A stretch of DNA of 64,000 bases from Streptomyces filamentosus (GTDB lineage: Bacteria > Actinomycetota > Actinomycetes > Streptomycetales > Streptomycetaceae), in NCBI RefSeq assembly GCF_014654895.1, contig NZ_BNBE01000001.1, positions 1,674,001 through 1,738,000 of the forward strand, read 5' to 3'. Shown here in pieces: positions 42,757 through 51,541 of the stretch. Position 1 is the stretch's first letter; the number at the start of each line of letters is the position of its first letter. The notes under the pieces are model-generated. The model was not told the DNA's origin, did no database searches, and worked only from the letters and a program-made list of their open reading frames with translations. A program made the position numbers and the translations under genes.

Positions 42757-42905
42757 TCATCCTCCGGCGGCGGGGCGGGCGCGGAGGGCGAGGCGGGCGG
42801 GGGCGGTCCGGTACGTCTCCAGCGCCTCGGCCAGGCGGCCGTCCCGGTGGAGGGCGGCCACCAGGCGTTCGCGGTCGGGGCGGCCGGCTTCGGCGAGGGC
42901 GGGGG
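42757..42905 (-). pseudogene. Fragment of a BTAD (SARP/AfsR-type) regulator
   Basis: The minus strand reads RPDRERLVAALHRDGRLAEA, LETYRTAPARLALRARPA and a stop, matching a tetratricopeptide pair of the bacterial transcriptional activation domain of SARP/AfsR regulators. The normal continuation (ADELG.DPGP) is missing. Only some 45 residues are left, so it is a remnant. On the + strand, 42915-43030 also looks like the end of a broken gene (TYALEVSATGH then, in another frame, VEPLCDKAS and a stop). Confidence 0.45.
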
Positions 42906-43046
42906 AAAGGTGGCGCGCGGGCTGTGCACCGTGGACGGGACGTACGCGCTGGAGGTCTCGGCCACCGGCCACAAGACCCCGGGGCCCGCTGCACGGCTCG
43001 GTCGAGCCGCTGTGCGACAAGGCGTCCTGAGCGCGGCGGGCACGGG

Positions 43047-43077
43047 AAGGGCCCCCTCCGGAGCGGAGGGGGCCCTT
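43047..43077. terminator. Terminator downstream of the L,D-transpeptidase gene
   Basis: Perfect 14-bp inverted repeat AAGGGCCCCCTCCG with a 3-nt loop ending in CTT, about 20 bp past the stop at 43098. Confidence 0.85.
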
Positions 43078-43097
43078 GCCGTGGATCGGGGGGCGGA

Positions 43098-44366
43098 TCA
43101 GGCCGCCGAGCCGGCCTTCCAGGCGGACCAGTCCATGTTCCAGCCGTTGAGGCCGTTGTCGGGGGCGATCGTCTTGTCCTTGGAGTTCTTGACGATCACG
43201 ACGTCACCGATCATCGACTGGTCGTAGAACCAGGCGGCCATCTGATTGGGGTCGCCGGCGCCCTTGACGTCGGCGAGGCCCACGCAGCCGTGGCTGGTGT
43301 TGACGGAGCCGAAGATGGAGCGGGAGCCCCAGTAGTTGCCGTGGATGAAGGTGCCGGAGGTGGACAGGCGCATGGCGTGCGGCACGTCCTTGATGTCGTA
43401 CTCGCCCTTGCCGTCGGAGTCGGTGAAGCCGACGGTGGCGCCGTTCATCCGGGTCTCCTTGAACTTCTCGGAGATCACCATCTCGCCGTTGTAGGTGGTG
43501 TTCTCCGGGGAGCCGGCGGAGATCGGGATGGTGCGCAGGACCTTGCCGTCGCGCACGACCGTCATCGTCTTCTTCTCGACGTCGACGGTGGAGACCTGGC
43601 TGCGGCCGACCTTGAAGGTGACGGTCTTCTGCTGGACGCCGAAGACGCCGTCGGCGCCCTCGACGCCGTCGAGGTCGAGCTTCAGGGTGACCGTCGAGCC
43701 GGCCTTCCAGTAGTCGTCCGGGCGGAAGTCGAGGCGGGTCGAGTTGAACCAGTGCCCGACGACCTCCTGGCCGGAGCTGGAGGAGACCTTGATGCCGCCC
43801 TGGACGGCCTTCTTGTCGGTGATCGCCTTGTTGAAGTTGATCGAGACCGGCATGCCCACGCCGACGGTCGAGCCGTCCTCGGGGGTGAAGTTGCCGATGA
43901 AGCTGTTCTCCTTCGACACGGTGGTGAAGGAGGAGTTCTCGTGCGCCTCCAGGCCCGCCGCGTCGACGGCGGTGGCGGCGATCTTGTAGACCGTGGCGCG
44001 CTCCAGCTGCCCGGCGGGCTTCCAGGAGAGGCCGTCGGCCGCTATCTCGCCCTTGACCTCGGTGCCCTCGGCGGAGGTCATGGTGACCTCGGTGAGCTTG
44101 CCCTCGGTGACGGCGACCTTGGCGTCGTTGTTGATGGAGGCGTTCTGCGCGCCGTTCTCCGGCGAGATGGTGATCTGCGCCTTGGAGGTCTTCTGCTCGG
44201 CGGCCTCGTCGACCTGGGCCTGTGAGGTGGCGGTGGGCGAACCGGCCGCGGCGCCGGCGTCGTCCCCGTCGTTGCAGGCCGAGAGCACGAGTACGCCGCT
44301 GAGCACCGTCGCGGCGGCGGCCAGGCTCCTGCGGTGCTTGCCGACCTTCATCACACGCTTCTCCAT
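43098..44366 (-). CDS. L,D-transpeptidase lipoprotein (YkuD domain with Ig-like domains)
   Basis: 422-aa lipoprotein: lipobox LSGVLVLSAC with the acylated Cys at 31 (numbering from the GTG/ATG at 44366; a start at MKVGKHRRSLAAAA is also possible). A linker is followed by two Ig-like domains (residues 60-270) and the YkuD catalytic domain with FIHGNYWGS and the active Cys in NTSHGCVGL near 360. These enzymes form 3-3 cross-links in peptidoglycan outside the membrane and are the targets of carbapenems. The domain order equals that of mycobacterial LdtMt2-type enzymes. A strong terminator follows. Confidence 0.95.
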   Translation of the reverse strand: MEKRVMKVGKHRRSLAAAATVLSGVLVLSACNDGDDAGAAAGSPTATSQAQVDEAAEQKTSKAQITISPENGAQNASINNDAKVAVTEGKLTEVTMTSAEGTEVKGEIAADGLSWKPAGQLERATVYKIAATAVDAAGLEAHENSSFTTVSKENSFIGNFTPEDGSTVGVGMPVSINFNKAITDKKAVQGGIKVSSSSGQEVVGHWFNSTRLDFRPDDYWKAGSTVTLKLDLDGVEGADGVFGVQQKTVTFKVGRSQVSTVDVEKKTMTVVRDGKVLRTIPISAGSPENTTYNGEMVISEKFKETRMNGATVGFTDSDGKGEYDIKDVPHAMRLSTSGTFIHGNYWGSRSIFGSVNTSHGCVGLADVKGAGDPNQMAAWFYDQSMIGDVVIVKNSKDKTIAPDNGLNGWNMDWSAWKAGSAA

Positions 44367-44508
44367 CGTCGCCGATTTCCTGTCAATCCATCAGAACACC
44401 CATGACACCCCGTCCGGTTCCGGAAGCGGGGGGTTTGTGGGGAACACCACTGATCGACACGCGCGGGGGCCCCTTGCGGTTCCCGGACCGCCGCGACCGG
44501 CGCGAAAA

Positions 44509-44532
44509 GGCCCCGGGACACCGTCCCGGGGC
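44509..44532. terminator. Terminator after the 122-aa hypothetical gene
   Basis: Perfect 11-bp inverted repeat GGCCCCGGGAC with a 2-3-nt loop, about 25 bp beyond the stop at 44556 on the minus strand. Confidence 0.75.
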
Positions 44533-44555
44533 CCGTGGACAGGGGCTCGTCGCCC

Positions 44556-44924
44556 CTACGGCCGGGTGTCGTCCTCGTCGTGTTCCTCCGCCCCATCTTC
44601 CTCGTCGAGGTCCCACTCCATCGCATCGGGGTCGTACTCGACCTCCTCGCTGCTCCAGGCCGCCTGGACGAGCTCGACGCCCGGCAGGTCCCGGACCAGG
44701 TCGAAGGGCTCCACCAGGTAGGACAGCGCCTCGGAGGGGTCGCCCTGGACGGCGGTGCGGGCGTGCGCGCGCTCCTCCGCCGGCATGAACTCGTCGGAGT
44801 CGATCCGCTCCTCGGCCGCCGCGGTCAGCGCGTCCGCGCCGTCGATCTCCAGGACGATGTCGACGCGGAGCCGGACGTGACGGGTGGTGGTCTCGGCGCC
44901 GGTCTGGTTCTCGGGGGTGCTCAT
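44556..44924 (-). CDS. Hypothetical acidic protein, 122 aa
   Basis: Soluble, very acidic protein: MSTPENQTGAETTTRHVRLR at the start, a beta-strand pair VDIVLEIDGADALTAAAEER, and an Asp/Glu-rich C-terminus (EEVEYDPDAMEWDLDEED). The ATG at 44924 is chosen as the point where codon bias begins; a much longer upstream frame is not supported. I recognise no family. It is divergent from the sortase-substrate gene at 45043, so the two share a 118-bp control region. Confidence 0.75.
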   Translation of the reverse strand: MSTPENQTGAETTTRHVRLRVDIVLEIDGADALTAAAEERIDSDEFMPAEERAHARTAVQGDPSEALSYLVEPFDLVRDLPGVELVQAAWSSEEVEYDPDAMEWDLDEEDGAEEHDEDDTRP

Positions 44925-45042
44925 GGCTGGGAGCGTAGGCTCCGCCGGGCCCCGGCTTTCCCGCGACCCGCTGGGTTCACTAGCATCTGCGCACCGAGCG
45001 GGGGTTCCCGCGGGGCTTTCCGTGAGGGAGATCGAGATCCAC

Positions 45043-45312
45043 GTGTCCGCCGCCCGTCGTCCGCTGCTCACCGCCGCTTCGGCGGGAGCCTTGTTGTGCG
45101 CCCTGTGGTTCGTGCCTTCGGCCCACGCCTCCGACGGGGGCGCGGCCGTGCGGGGCGGGGTGACACAACCCTCGGACCGGGACCAGGAGGGGCGGCTCGC
45201 GGAGACCGGGGGGCCGGACACGACCGCGTACGTGCTGGGCGGGACGGGGTTCCTCGGGGTGGGGGCGGGGTTCGTGGCGCTGGCGATGCGGCGGCACGGG
45301 CGCGCTTCCTGA
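45043..45312 (+). CDS. Small secreted protein with LAxTG sortase signal
   Basis: 89-aa precursor: signal peptide SAARRPLLTAASAGALLCAL with cleavage after AHA, a 35-residue mature part (SDGGAAVRGGVTQPSDRDQE) and a C-terminal sorting signal made of LAETGGP, a hydrophobic helix (YVLGGTGFLGVGAGFVALAM) and the tail RRHGRAS. LAxTG is the recognition motif of class E sortases, which anchor the long chaplins in Streptomyces. The protein would therefore be covalently fixed to peptidoglycan. GTG 45043 is preferred since it starts the signal peptide directly; an in-frame GTG lies 21 bp upstream. Confidence 0.8.
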   Translation: MSAARRPLLTAASAGALLCALWFVPSAHASDGGAAVRGGVTQPSDRDQEGRLAETGGPDTTAYVLGGTGFLGVGAGFVALAMRRHGRAS

Positions 45313-45331
45313 GCCGGACGCACGCGCGGAG

Positions 45332-45362
45332 AAGGGCCGTTCCCCTCGGGGGGACGGCCCTT
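45332..45362. terminator. Terminator between the sortase-substrate gene and hutH
   Basis: Inverted repeat AAGGGCCGTTCCCC / GGGGACGGCCCTT with a short loop between convergent genes. Confidence 0.8.
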
Positions 45363-45382
45363 CCCTTCGTACGGGGGCGGGA

Positions 45383-46930
45383 TCAGGCCAGCGGGCCGGT
45401 GACCGGCTCCACGGCGGCGACCAGGCGGCCCTCGCGGACGAAGGCGTCGGCGGCGGCCAGGTCGGGGGCGAGGAAGCGGTCGGGGCCGGGCCCCTCGACG
45501 CCGGCGGCGCGCAGGGCGTCGATGGCGGCCCGCGAGGCGGGGGCGGGGGTGAGGCCCTCGCGGAGCTCGATGCCGCGGGTGGCGGCGTACAGCTCGACGG
45601 CGATGATCCGGGCGAGGTTGCCGACGGCGGTGCGCAGCTTGCGGGCGGCGGACCAGCCCATGGAGACGTGGTCCTCCTGCATCGCCGAGGAGGGGATGGA
45701 GTCGGCGGAGGCCGGCACGGCGAGCCGCTTCATCTCGCTGACCAGGGCGGCCTGCGTGTACTGGGCGATCATGAGGCCCGAGTCGACGCCGGCGTCGTCG
45801 GCGAGGAAGGGCGGCAGGCCGTGGCTGCGGTTCTTGTCGAGGAGCCGGTCGGTGCGGCGCTCGGCGATGGAGCCGAGGTCGGCGGCGGCGATGGCGAGGA
45901 AGTCGAGGACGTACGCGACGGGGGCGCCGTGGAAGTTGCCGTTGGAGCGGACCTCGCCGTTGCCGAGGACGACCGGGTTGTCGACGGCGGCGGCGAGCTC
46001 GCGCTCGGCGACGAGGAGGGCGTGGGCCATCGTGTCGCGGCCGGCGCCGGCGACCTGGGGGGCGCAGCGGATCGAGTAGGCGTCCTGGACGCGGGGGGCC
46101 TCGCCGGCCTGGAAGTGGCCGGTGAGGCCGGAGCCCTTGAGGACGGCCAGCATGTTGGCGGCGGAGGCGGCCTGGCCCGGGTGGGGGCGGATGGCGTGCA
46201 GCTCGGGTTCGAGGACCTTCTCGGTGCCGAGGAGGGCTTCGAGGGAGAGCGCGGCGGTGACGTCGGCCGACTTGTAGAGGGTGTCGAGGTCGGCGAGGGC
46301 CATGATCAGCATGCCGAGCATGCCGTCGGTGCCGTTGAGGAGGGCGAGGCCCTCCTTCTCGCGGAGGACGACGGGCTCGATGCCGGCGGCGGCGAGCAGC
46401 TCGCCGGCGGGCCTCACCTCGCCGTCGGGGCCCTCGGCGTCGCCCTCGCCCATGAGCGCGAGGGCGCAGTGGGAGAGCGGGGCGAGGTCGCCGGAGCAGC
46501 CGAGGGAGCCGTACTCGTGGACGACCGGGGTGATGCCGGCGTTGAGGACGTCGGCCATGGTCCGCGCGACCTCGGGGCGGACGCCGGTGTGGCCGGAGGC
46601 GACGGTCTTGAGGCGCAGGAACATCAGGGCGCGGACGACCTCGCGCTCGACGCGCGGGCCCATGCCGGCGGCGTGCGAGCGGACGATGTTCCGCTGGAGC
46701 TGGGTGCGCAGCTCGTGGTCGATGTGCCGGGTGGCGAGGGCGCCGAACCCGGTGGAGACGCCGTAGACGGGCTCGGGCTTGGCGGCGAGCGCGTCGACGA
46801 CGGCGCGGGCGGCGGCGAGCGCTTCCACGGCCTCGGCCGACAGCTCGACGCGGGCGCCGTGACGGGCGACGGCGATGACGTCCTGCGGGGTCGTGCCGGA
46901 CGTGCCGAGAACGACTGTCTGCATATCCAT
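45383..46930 (-). CDS. hutH: Histidine ammonia-lyase
   Basis: 515-aa enzyme that deaminates histidine to urocanate, first step of histidine use. The MIO cofactor tripeptide is in GSLGCSGDLAPLSH; residues 145-147 are Cys-Ser-Gly instead of the usual Ala-Ser-Gly, but Ser and Gly are intact. Also present are YGVSTGFGALATR, GLALLNGTDGMLG and MQEDHVSMGW. The start MDMQTVVLGTSGTTPQDVIA is like that of the known S. griseus enzyme. The other hut genes are not in this window. It is followed upstream by the GGDEF gene on the same strand, separated by 95 bp. Confidence 0.96.
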   Translation of the reverse strand: MDMQTVVLGTSGTTPQDVIAVARHGARVELSAEAVEALAAARAVVDALAAKPEPVYGVSTGFGALATRHIDHELRTQLQRNIVRSHAAGMGPRVEREVVRALMFLRLKTVASGHTGVRPEVARTMADVLNAGITPVVHEYGSLGCSGDLAPLSHCALALMGEGDAEGPDGEVRPAGELLAAAGIEPVVLREKEGLALLNGTDGMLGMLIMALADLDTLYKSADVTAALSLEALLGTEKVLEPELHAIRPHPGQAASAANMLAVLKGSGLTGHFQAGEAPRVQDAYSIRCAPQVAGAGRDTMAHALLVAERELAAAVDNPVVLGNGEVRSNGNFHGAPVAYVLDFLAIAAADLGSIAERRTDRLLDKNRSHGLPPFLADDAGVDSGLMIAQYTQAALVSEMKRLAVPASADSIPSSAMQEDHVSMGWSAARKLRTAVGNLARIIAVELYAATRGIELREGLTPAPASRAAIDALRAAGVEGPGPDRFLAPDLAAADAFVREGRLVAAVEPVTGPLA

Positions 46931-47025
46931 ATTCAGCACCCTACGGATTGAAGAGCGACCTGTCACTAGGCAATGTGTCACCGGCCCACGCCGGTGCGGA
47001 CCCTTACCGACACCCGGCGCGTCCC

Positions 47026-48159
47026 TCACGGCCCGGCAGGCGGCTCCACCGGCGGGGCGTCGCGGAAGCGGCGGCGGTCGCGGGCGCCGGGCGGGGCGTC
47101 GGCGAGGCGGACGACGGTGCCGTCACGGCCGGCGACGACCGGCTTCGAGGAGCGGGCGGCCTTGGCCTGGTACTGGGCCGCGTCGGCGAGCCGGAAGAGG
47201 CGGCGGGCGGACTTCAGGGGGCCGATGGGGTCGCCGGTGGAGGCGACGCCGCAGGCGACGCCCTCGCCGAGCTCCAGCTCCGCCGCGCGGACGCACAGCT
47301 CCTCCGCCACCGCGACGACCTCGTCGGCGGTCGGGCCGACCGCGAGGAGGCAGAACTCGTCGCCGCCCAGGCGGGCGGCGAGGGCACCGGGGAGACGGGC
47401 GCCGCAGCGGGAGAGGACGGAGCCGAAGCGTTCGAGGAGGCGGTCGCCGACGGCGTGGCCGTGGGTGTCGTTGACCCGCTTGAGGCCGTTCAGGTCGCAG
47501 ACGACCAGGCTGACGACGGAGCCGTCCGCGCGGTAGCGCTCGATGGCCTCGTCGAGGTGGGCGTCGACCGCGCGGCGGTTGGCGAGGCCGGTGAGCGGGT
47601 CGGTGAAGGCGAGCTTGCGGACCTCCTCCAGGCGCTCGGCCTGGGCGATGCCGGCCGCGGCGACGGCGGCGAGGACGTTGGCGAAGTCGGCGTCGGCCCT
47701 GGTGAAAGGTTTCTCCCCGCGCGCCCGGGCCACGTACAGCTCGCCCCACGCGCGTCCGTGCAGCACGATCGGCGCGACCACGCAGCAGCAGCGGCCGCGC
47801 CGCCGCAGCCCCTGCACACGGCCGGTGACGACGGGGGCGTCGGCGGTCTCGACCCAGGCGTGCGGCCTGCCGCCGGCCGCCCACCGCTCGTGCAGGAACT
47901 CGGTGATCTCGGGGAACTGGTGGACCGGATACGTCTCCGCGTCCGGGAACTCCTCCTCGTCCGCGGCCCGGTCCCCGGCGTTCACCAGCACCCGCAGCCG
48001 CCCGTGGTCCCGCTCCCAGACGGACAGCGCGCCGAAGCCCGCGTCCAGTCCCGCGCACGCCCCGAGCGCCGCGGCCCGCCAGAACTCGCGCGGGGTGTGC
48101 GCCGCCGCCATCCCCTGCGCCAGCGCCACCACGGCCCGCAGCCGCACGTCCTCTCCCAT
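47026..48159 (-). CDS. GAF-GGDEF protein, probable diguanylate cyclase
   Basis: 377-aa soluble protein. Residues 15-175 form a GAF sensor domain (ALGACAGLDAGFGALSVWER to EKPFTRADADFANVLAAVA); residues 185-345 form the GGDEF domain with TDPLTGLANRR, CDLNGLKRVNDTHGHAVGD and an intact active site ARLGGDEFCLLAV (265-269). No RxxD inhibitory site is seen five residues before GGDEF, so product inhibition may be absent. It should make cyclic di-GMP, which in Streptomyces controls BldD and thus development. It lies next to hutH as in other streptomycetes. Confidence 0.92.
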   Translation of the reverse strand: MGEDVRLRAVVALAQGMAAAHTPREFWRAAALGACAGLDAGFGALSVWERDHGRLRVLVNAGDRAADEEEFPDAETYPVHQFPEITEFLHERWAAGGRPHAWVETADAPVVTGRVQGLRRRGRCCCVVAPIVLHGRAWGELYVARARGEKPFTRADADFANVLAAVAAAGIAQAERLEEVRKLAFTDPLTGLANRRAVDAHLDEAIERYRADGSVVSLVVCDLNGLKRVNDTHGHAVGDRLLERFGSVLSRCGARLPGALAARLGGDEFCLLAVGPTADEVVAVAEELCVRAAELELGEGVACGVASTGDPIGPLKSARRLFRLADAAQYQAKAARSSKPVVAGRDGTVVRLADAPPGARDRRRFRDAPPVEPPAGP

Positions 48160-48278
48160 TCCTCCAGCTTAGGGAGGTTTGATCCGTTTTCCCTTCCGAG
48201 ACGTCACGGAAAGTCACATTTCATAGAAAACGGGACCAAACAGTCAGAAGACGGCCACAAAGGAACGGGGCCGTCCGG

Positions 48279-49067
48279 TCACTCGCCGGGCCACTGCGGC
48301 TTCCGCTTCTCGTTGAAGGCCGCGACGCCCTCCGCACGGTCGCCGGAGAAGGCCACCGAGCGCCAGGCGCCGTCCTCGACCTCCAGGCCGGCCCGCAGGT
48401 CCAGGCCCTGGCCCAGCCGCATCGCCTTCTTCGCGGCGCGCAGCCCGACCGGCGAGTTCGCGGCGATCCGCCCGGCGAGCTCCAGGGCGGCCGTCCTGGC
48501 GTCCTGGGCGAGCACGTCCACCAGGCCCAGCTCCGCCGCCTCCGCGGCCTCCACCCGGCGGGCCGTGAAGACCAGCTCGGCGGCGCGCGCGGCGCCCACC
48601 CGGCGCGGCAGCAGCTGCGTGCCGCCGCCGCCCGGGATGACGCCGACGGAGACCTCGGGGAGGCCGACGACCGCGGTCGCGTCGGCGACGATCAGGTCGC
48701 AGGCGAGCGCCAGCTCGTAGCCGCCGCCGAGGGCGAAGCCGTGCACGGCCGCGACGGTCGGCATGGGCAGCTCCAGGACGCCGGTGTAGGCCGCGCGGGC
48801 GGTGGGCCGCTGGCGGACCAGCTCGGCGTCGGTGAAGGAGTTGCGCTCCTTGAGGTCGGCGCCGACGCAGAAGGCGCGGTCGTTCGACGAGGTCAGGACG
48901 GTGACGCGGACGTCCCGGTCGGCGGCGAGCGCGTCGCAGGCGGCCGCGAGGGAGCGCGCCATCTCGGAGGAGACCGCGTTCATGGCCTTGGGCCGGTCGA
49001 GGACCAGCTCCGCCACGTGCCCCTCCGTGCGGACCAGCACGAACTCACCAAAGCGCTGCTCGGACAT
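48279..49067 (-). CDS. Enoyl-CoA hydratase/isomerase family protein
   Basis: 262-aa crotonase-fold protein. The oxyanion-hole segments are RAFCVGADLKERNSF and VAAVHGFALGGGYELALACD; VGLPEVSVGVIPGGGGTQLL follows. Both catalytic Glu positions of true hydratases (near ELALACD and GLPEVSVG) carry Glu, so hydratase activity is plausible. The start at 49067 gives MSEQRFGEFVLVRTEGHVAE. It lies next to the adenylate cyclase gene and may belong to fatty or amino acid breakdown together with the carboxylase genes nearby. Confidence 0.93.
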   Translation of the reverse strand: MSEQRFGEFVLVRTEGHVAELVLDRPKAMNAVSSEMARSLAAACDALAADRDVRVTVLTSSNDRAFCVGADLKERNSFTDAELVRQRPTARAAYTGVLELPMPTVAAVHGFALGGGYELALACDLIVADATAVVGLPEVSVGVIPGGGGTQLLPRRVGAARAAELVFTARRVEAAEAAELGLVDVLAQDARTAALELAGRIAANSPVGLRAAKKAMRLGQGLDLRAGLEVEDGAWRSVAFSGDRAEGVAAFNEKRKPQWPGE

Positions 49068-49120
49068 ACTCCAGACCCTCCCGGTTAACGACGGTTCACA
49101 TGGTTCACCGGGAGGTGATC

Positions 49121-50437
49121 CTAGGTGGGGCGGCGGCTCAGGAGCCAGGGCTCCACGACGCCGAGGCCGCGGACGGAGCGCTGCCACATGGGCTGGAGCG
49201 CGAAGCGGTACGCGCGCGGGATCCGGCCCTCCTTCTCGGCGCGGGCGGCGTCCTCGGCCGCCTCGGCCTCCGAGACGGGCACCTCGCCGGTCCTGGTCAG
49301 CTCCTCGGCGAAGGCGCTGTCCACCAGGACGGCGTCCTTCGGGGCTATCGAGGTGAGCCGGGAGGCCAGGTTCACGGTGGTGCCGAAGACGTCGCCCATC
49401 CGGGTCGTGACGGTGCCGAAGGCGATGCCGACCCGCAGCGCCGGCATGGTCTCGTCCTGGCTGAGGGTCTCGATGAGGCGGAGCGCGATCTCGGCGGCGA
49501 TGCCGGCGTCGTCCGCCGCGTACAGCACCTCGTCGCCGAGGGTCTTGATCAGCCGGCCGCCGTGCGCGGCGACCAGGTCGGCGCAGGTGGTCTCGAACGC
49601 CTCGACGAGCTCGCCGAGCTCCTCCTCCTCCAGGCGGCGGGTGAGCCGGGTGAAGCCGACGAGGTCGGCGAAGCCGACGGCGAGCCGGCGGTCGACCATC
49701 TCCTCGTCGTCGGCGGCCTGCACGACCCGGCCGGTGGCGGCGGCGAGCTGGCGCCGCCACACGTAGATCAGGAACTCCTCCAGCTCCGGCAGGAGCAGCT
49801 CGACCAGCGGGTACGTGACCTCGGTGCGGGTCATGCCGGGCTCGGGCGGCTCGGTCAGGCCCTCCAGGAAGGAATCGATCTGCCATTCGGCCAGTCGGGC
49901 GGTGGTCTGCCCGGTGGAGCGGGCCACCTGCACCGCCATCGGCTCGCTGAGCAGCCCGGCCTCGACGAGGCCGGCGAGCCGTCGCAGGGCGAGCACGTCG
50001 GCCTCGGTGAGCGCCTTGGCCTGCCCGATGTCGGCGAAGCCCATGGCCCGCCAGAAGCGGGAGGCCAGCTCCATGGAGACGCCCGCGGTGCGGGCGGCCT
50101 GGAAGGGGGTGTAGCGGCGGTCGGCGCCGAGGATGAGCTGTTCGAGCCGGATCGCGAGCGGGTCGTCGGTCGGCTCAACCGTGTGGTCGACGGCGTGGTG
50201 GGGGGTGGGGTACGCCGAGGGCTCGGCGGCCTCGCCGGTGCCGGGGGCCGCGGCGGCGGCCCTGCCCGTACCGGAGGGGGCTCCCGTGCCGCCGGAAGCG
50301 GCCCCGTCCCCGCCGGAGGAGGCGGCGGGGCCCGTGCCGGAGGCGGCCCCGGAGCGGCCGGTGCCCTCGTCGGGCGTCCCGGACGGCTCGGGCGGCCCGG
50401 GGCGGTCGTCGCCCGCGTCCGCGTCGTCGACGGTCAC
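49121..50437 (-). CDS. cya: Class III adenylate cyclase
   Basis: 438-aa protein starting at GTG 50437. A disordered Gly/Ser/Pro/Ala-rich N-terminus of 75 residues is followed by a helical regulatory domain with a MerR-like look (RRYTPFQAARTAGVSMELAS, ADVLALRRLAGLVEAGLLSE, residues 105-230) and the cyclase catalytic domain: VGFADLVGFTRLTRRLE with the metal-binding Asp near 258, GGRLIKTLGDEVLYAADD with the second metal Asp, and TTVNLASRLTSIAPKDAVLV. It makes cAMP; in S. coelicolor the cognate cya gene affects germination and development. No transmembrane segments are seen. Confidence 0.93.
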   Translation of the reverse strand: MTVDDADAGDDRPGPPEPSGTPDEGTGRSGAASGTGPAASSGGDGAASGGTGAPSGTGRAAAAAPGTGEAAEPSAYPTPHHAVDHTVEPTDDPLAIRLEQLILGADRRYTPFQAARTAGVSMELASRFWRAMGFADIGQAKALTEADVLALRRLAGLVEAGLLSEPMAVQVARSTGQTTARLAEWQIDSFLEGLTEPPEPGMTRTEVTYPLVELLLPELEEFLIYVWRRQLAAATGRVVQAADDEEMVDRRLAVGFADLVGFTRLTRRLEEEELGELVEAFETTCADLVAAHGGRLIKTLGDEVLYAADDAGIAAEIALRLIETLSQDETMPALRVGIAFGTVTTRMGDVFGTTVNLASRLTSIAPKDAVLVDSAFAEELTRTGEVPVSEAEAAEDAARAEKEGRIPRAYRFALQPMWQRSVRGLGVVEPWLLSRRPT

Positions 50438-50555
50438 CGGCCGCCTCCTGCCCGTTCCCTGCCGCTGCTCACTGTCCTGCCGATCTGTTCGCCTGGATCG
50501 CGCTCCACGATACGACAGGTGTGGGCTGGCTCACGCCGGAACGGTTCGGGGTGGT

Positions 50556-51407
50556 TCAGCCCGCCGCGCGCAGGTGGACGATGTCGCCGGCGCCGACCGC
50601 CTCCGTGCCGCCGCCCTCGGTGGCGACGACCAGGCGTCCGTCGCCGTCCAGGTCGGCCGCCTCGCCCTCCAGCGCCCGCTCGCCCGGCAGCTCGGCGCGG
50701 ATCCGGCGGCCGAGGGTGGAGCAGTGCTCCCGGTAGGCCGCCCGGAGGCCGGAGGCGTCGGGGTCGCCGCCGGCCCGCGTCCACGCCCCGTACCGGTCGG
50801 CGAGGGAGCGCAGGACGGCCCGCAGCAGGGTATCGCGGTCGGTGGAGACCGCGCCCGCGAGGAGGAGGGAGCCGGCCGTGGGGACGGGCAGTTCGTCGGC
50901 GCGCAGGGAGACGTTGACGCCGAGGCCGACGACGACGCCGTCCTCGCCGGCCCGCTCGGCGAGGATGCCGCCGGCCTTGCGCTCCTCGCCGTCGACGGTG
51001 ACGAGGAGGTCGTTGGGCCACTTGAGGGAGACGCCGGCGCCCGCGGCCCTGGCCAGGCCGGTGGCGGCGGCCACGCCGGTGAGGAGCGGCAGCCAGCCGA
51101 GCCGGTGCGCGGGCACGTCGGGCTTGAGCAGGACGGAGAGGAAGAGGCCGGAGCGGGCCGGGGCGTTCCAGGTGCGGTCGAGCCGGCCCCGTCCGGAGGT
51201 CTGCTCCTCGGCGACGAGCACGGCGCCCTCGGGGAGTTCGGCGGCGCGCGCGGCCAGGTCGGAGTTGGTGGACCCGGTGCTCGCGACCACGTCGAGGGAG
51301 CTCCACAGCCCGTCCGGGAGGAGCAGGGCCTGGCGCAGGACGCGGGCGTTCAGCGGGGGTCGTTCGAGGTCGGTCCAGGGACCGCCGGAGGCGTGGGAGG
51401 ACGTCAT
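50556..51407 (-). CDS. birA: Biotin--[acetyl-CoA-carboxylase] ligase
   Basis: 283-aa biotin protein ligase. Key motifs: VASTGSTNSDLAARA, the biotin-AMP loop TSGRGRLDRTWNAP, VSLKWPNDLLV and the lysine-containing ERKAGGILAE. It lacks an N-terminal DNA-binding domain, so unlike E. coli BirA it is not a repressor. It is divergent from pccB, whose gene cluster encodes the biotin-dependent acyl-CoA carboxylase it serves (the biotin carrier is in accA2 at 57245). The C-terminal SH3-like part starts near LEGEAADLDGDGRLVVATEG. Confidence 0.95.
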   Translation of the reverse strand: MTSSHASGGPWTDLERPPLNARVLRQALLLPDGLWSSLDVVASTGSTNSDLAARAAELPEGAVLVAEEQTSGRGRLDRTWNAPARSGLFLSVLLKPDVPAHRLGWLPLLTGVAAATGLARAAGAGVSLKWPNDLLVTVDGEERKAGGILAERAGEDGVVVGLGVNVSLRADELPVPTAGSLLLAGAVSTDRDTLLRAVLRSLADRYGAWTRAGGDPDASGLRAAYREHCSTLGRRIRAELPGERALEGEAADLDGDGRLVVATEGGGTEAVGAGDIVHLRAAG

Positions 51408-51541
51408 GCAAGCCAGACTAGGTGTGGCAAAGACCGCAGTGCCGAACCGTATCGCCGTCGATACCCTACGGATCAGTAGGCCTTCAGTAGCCCATTCGCA
51501 GTCAACGAACCCCCCGTGACCAGGCAGGGAGCCGCATCCCG

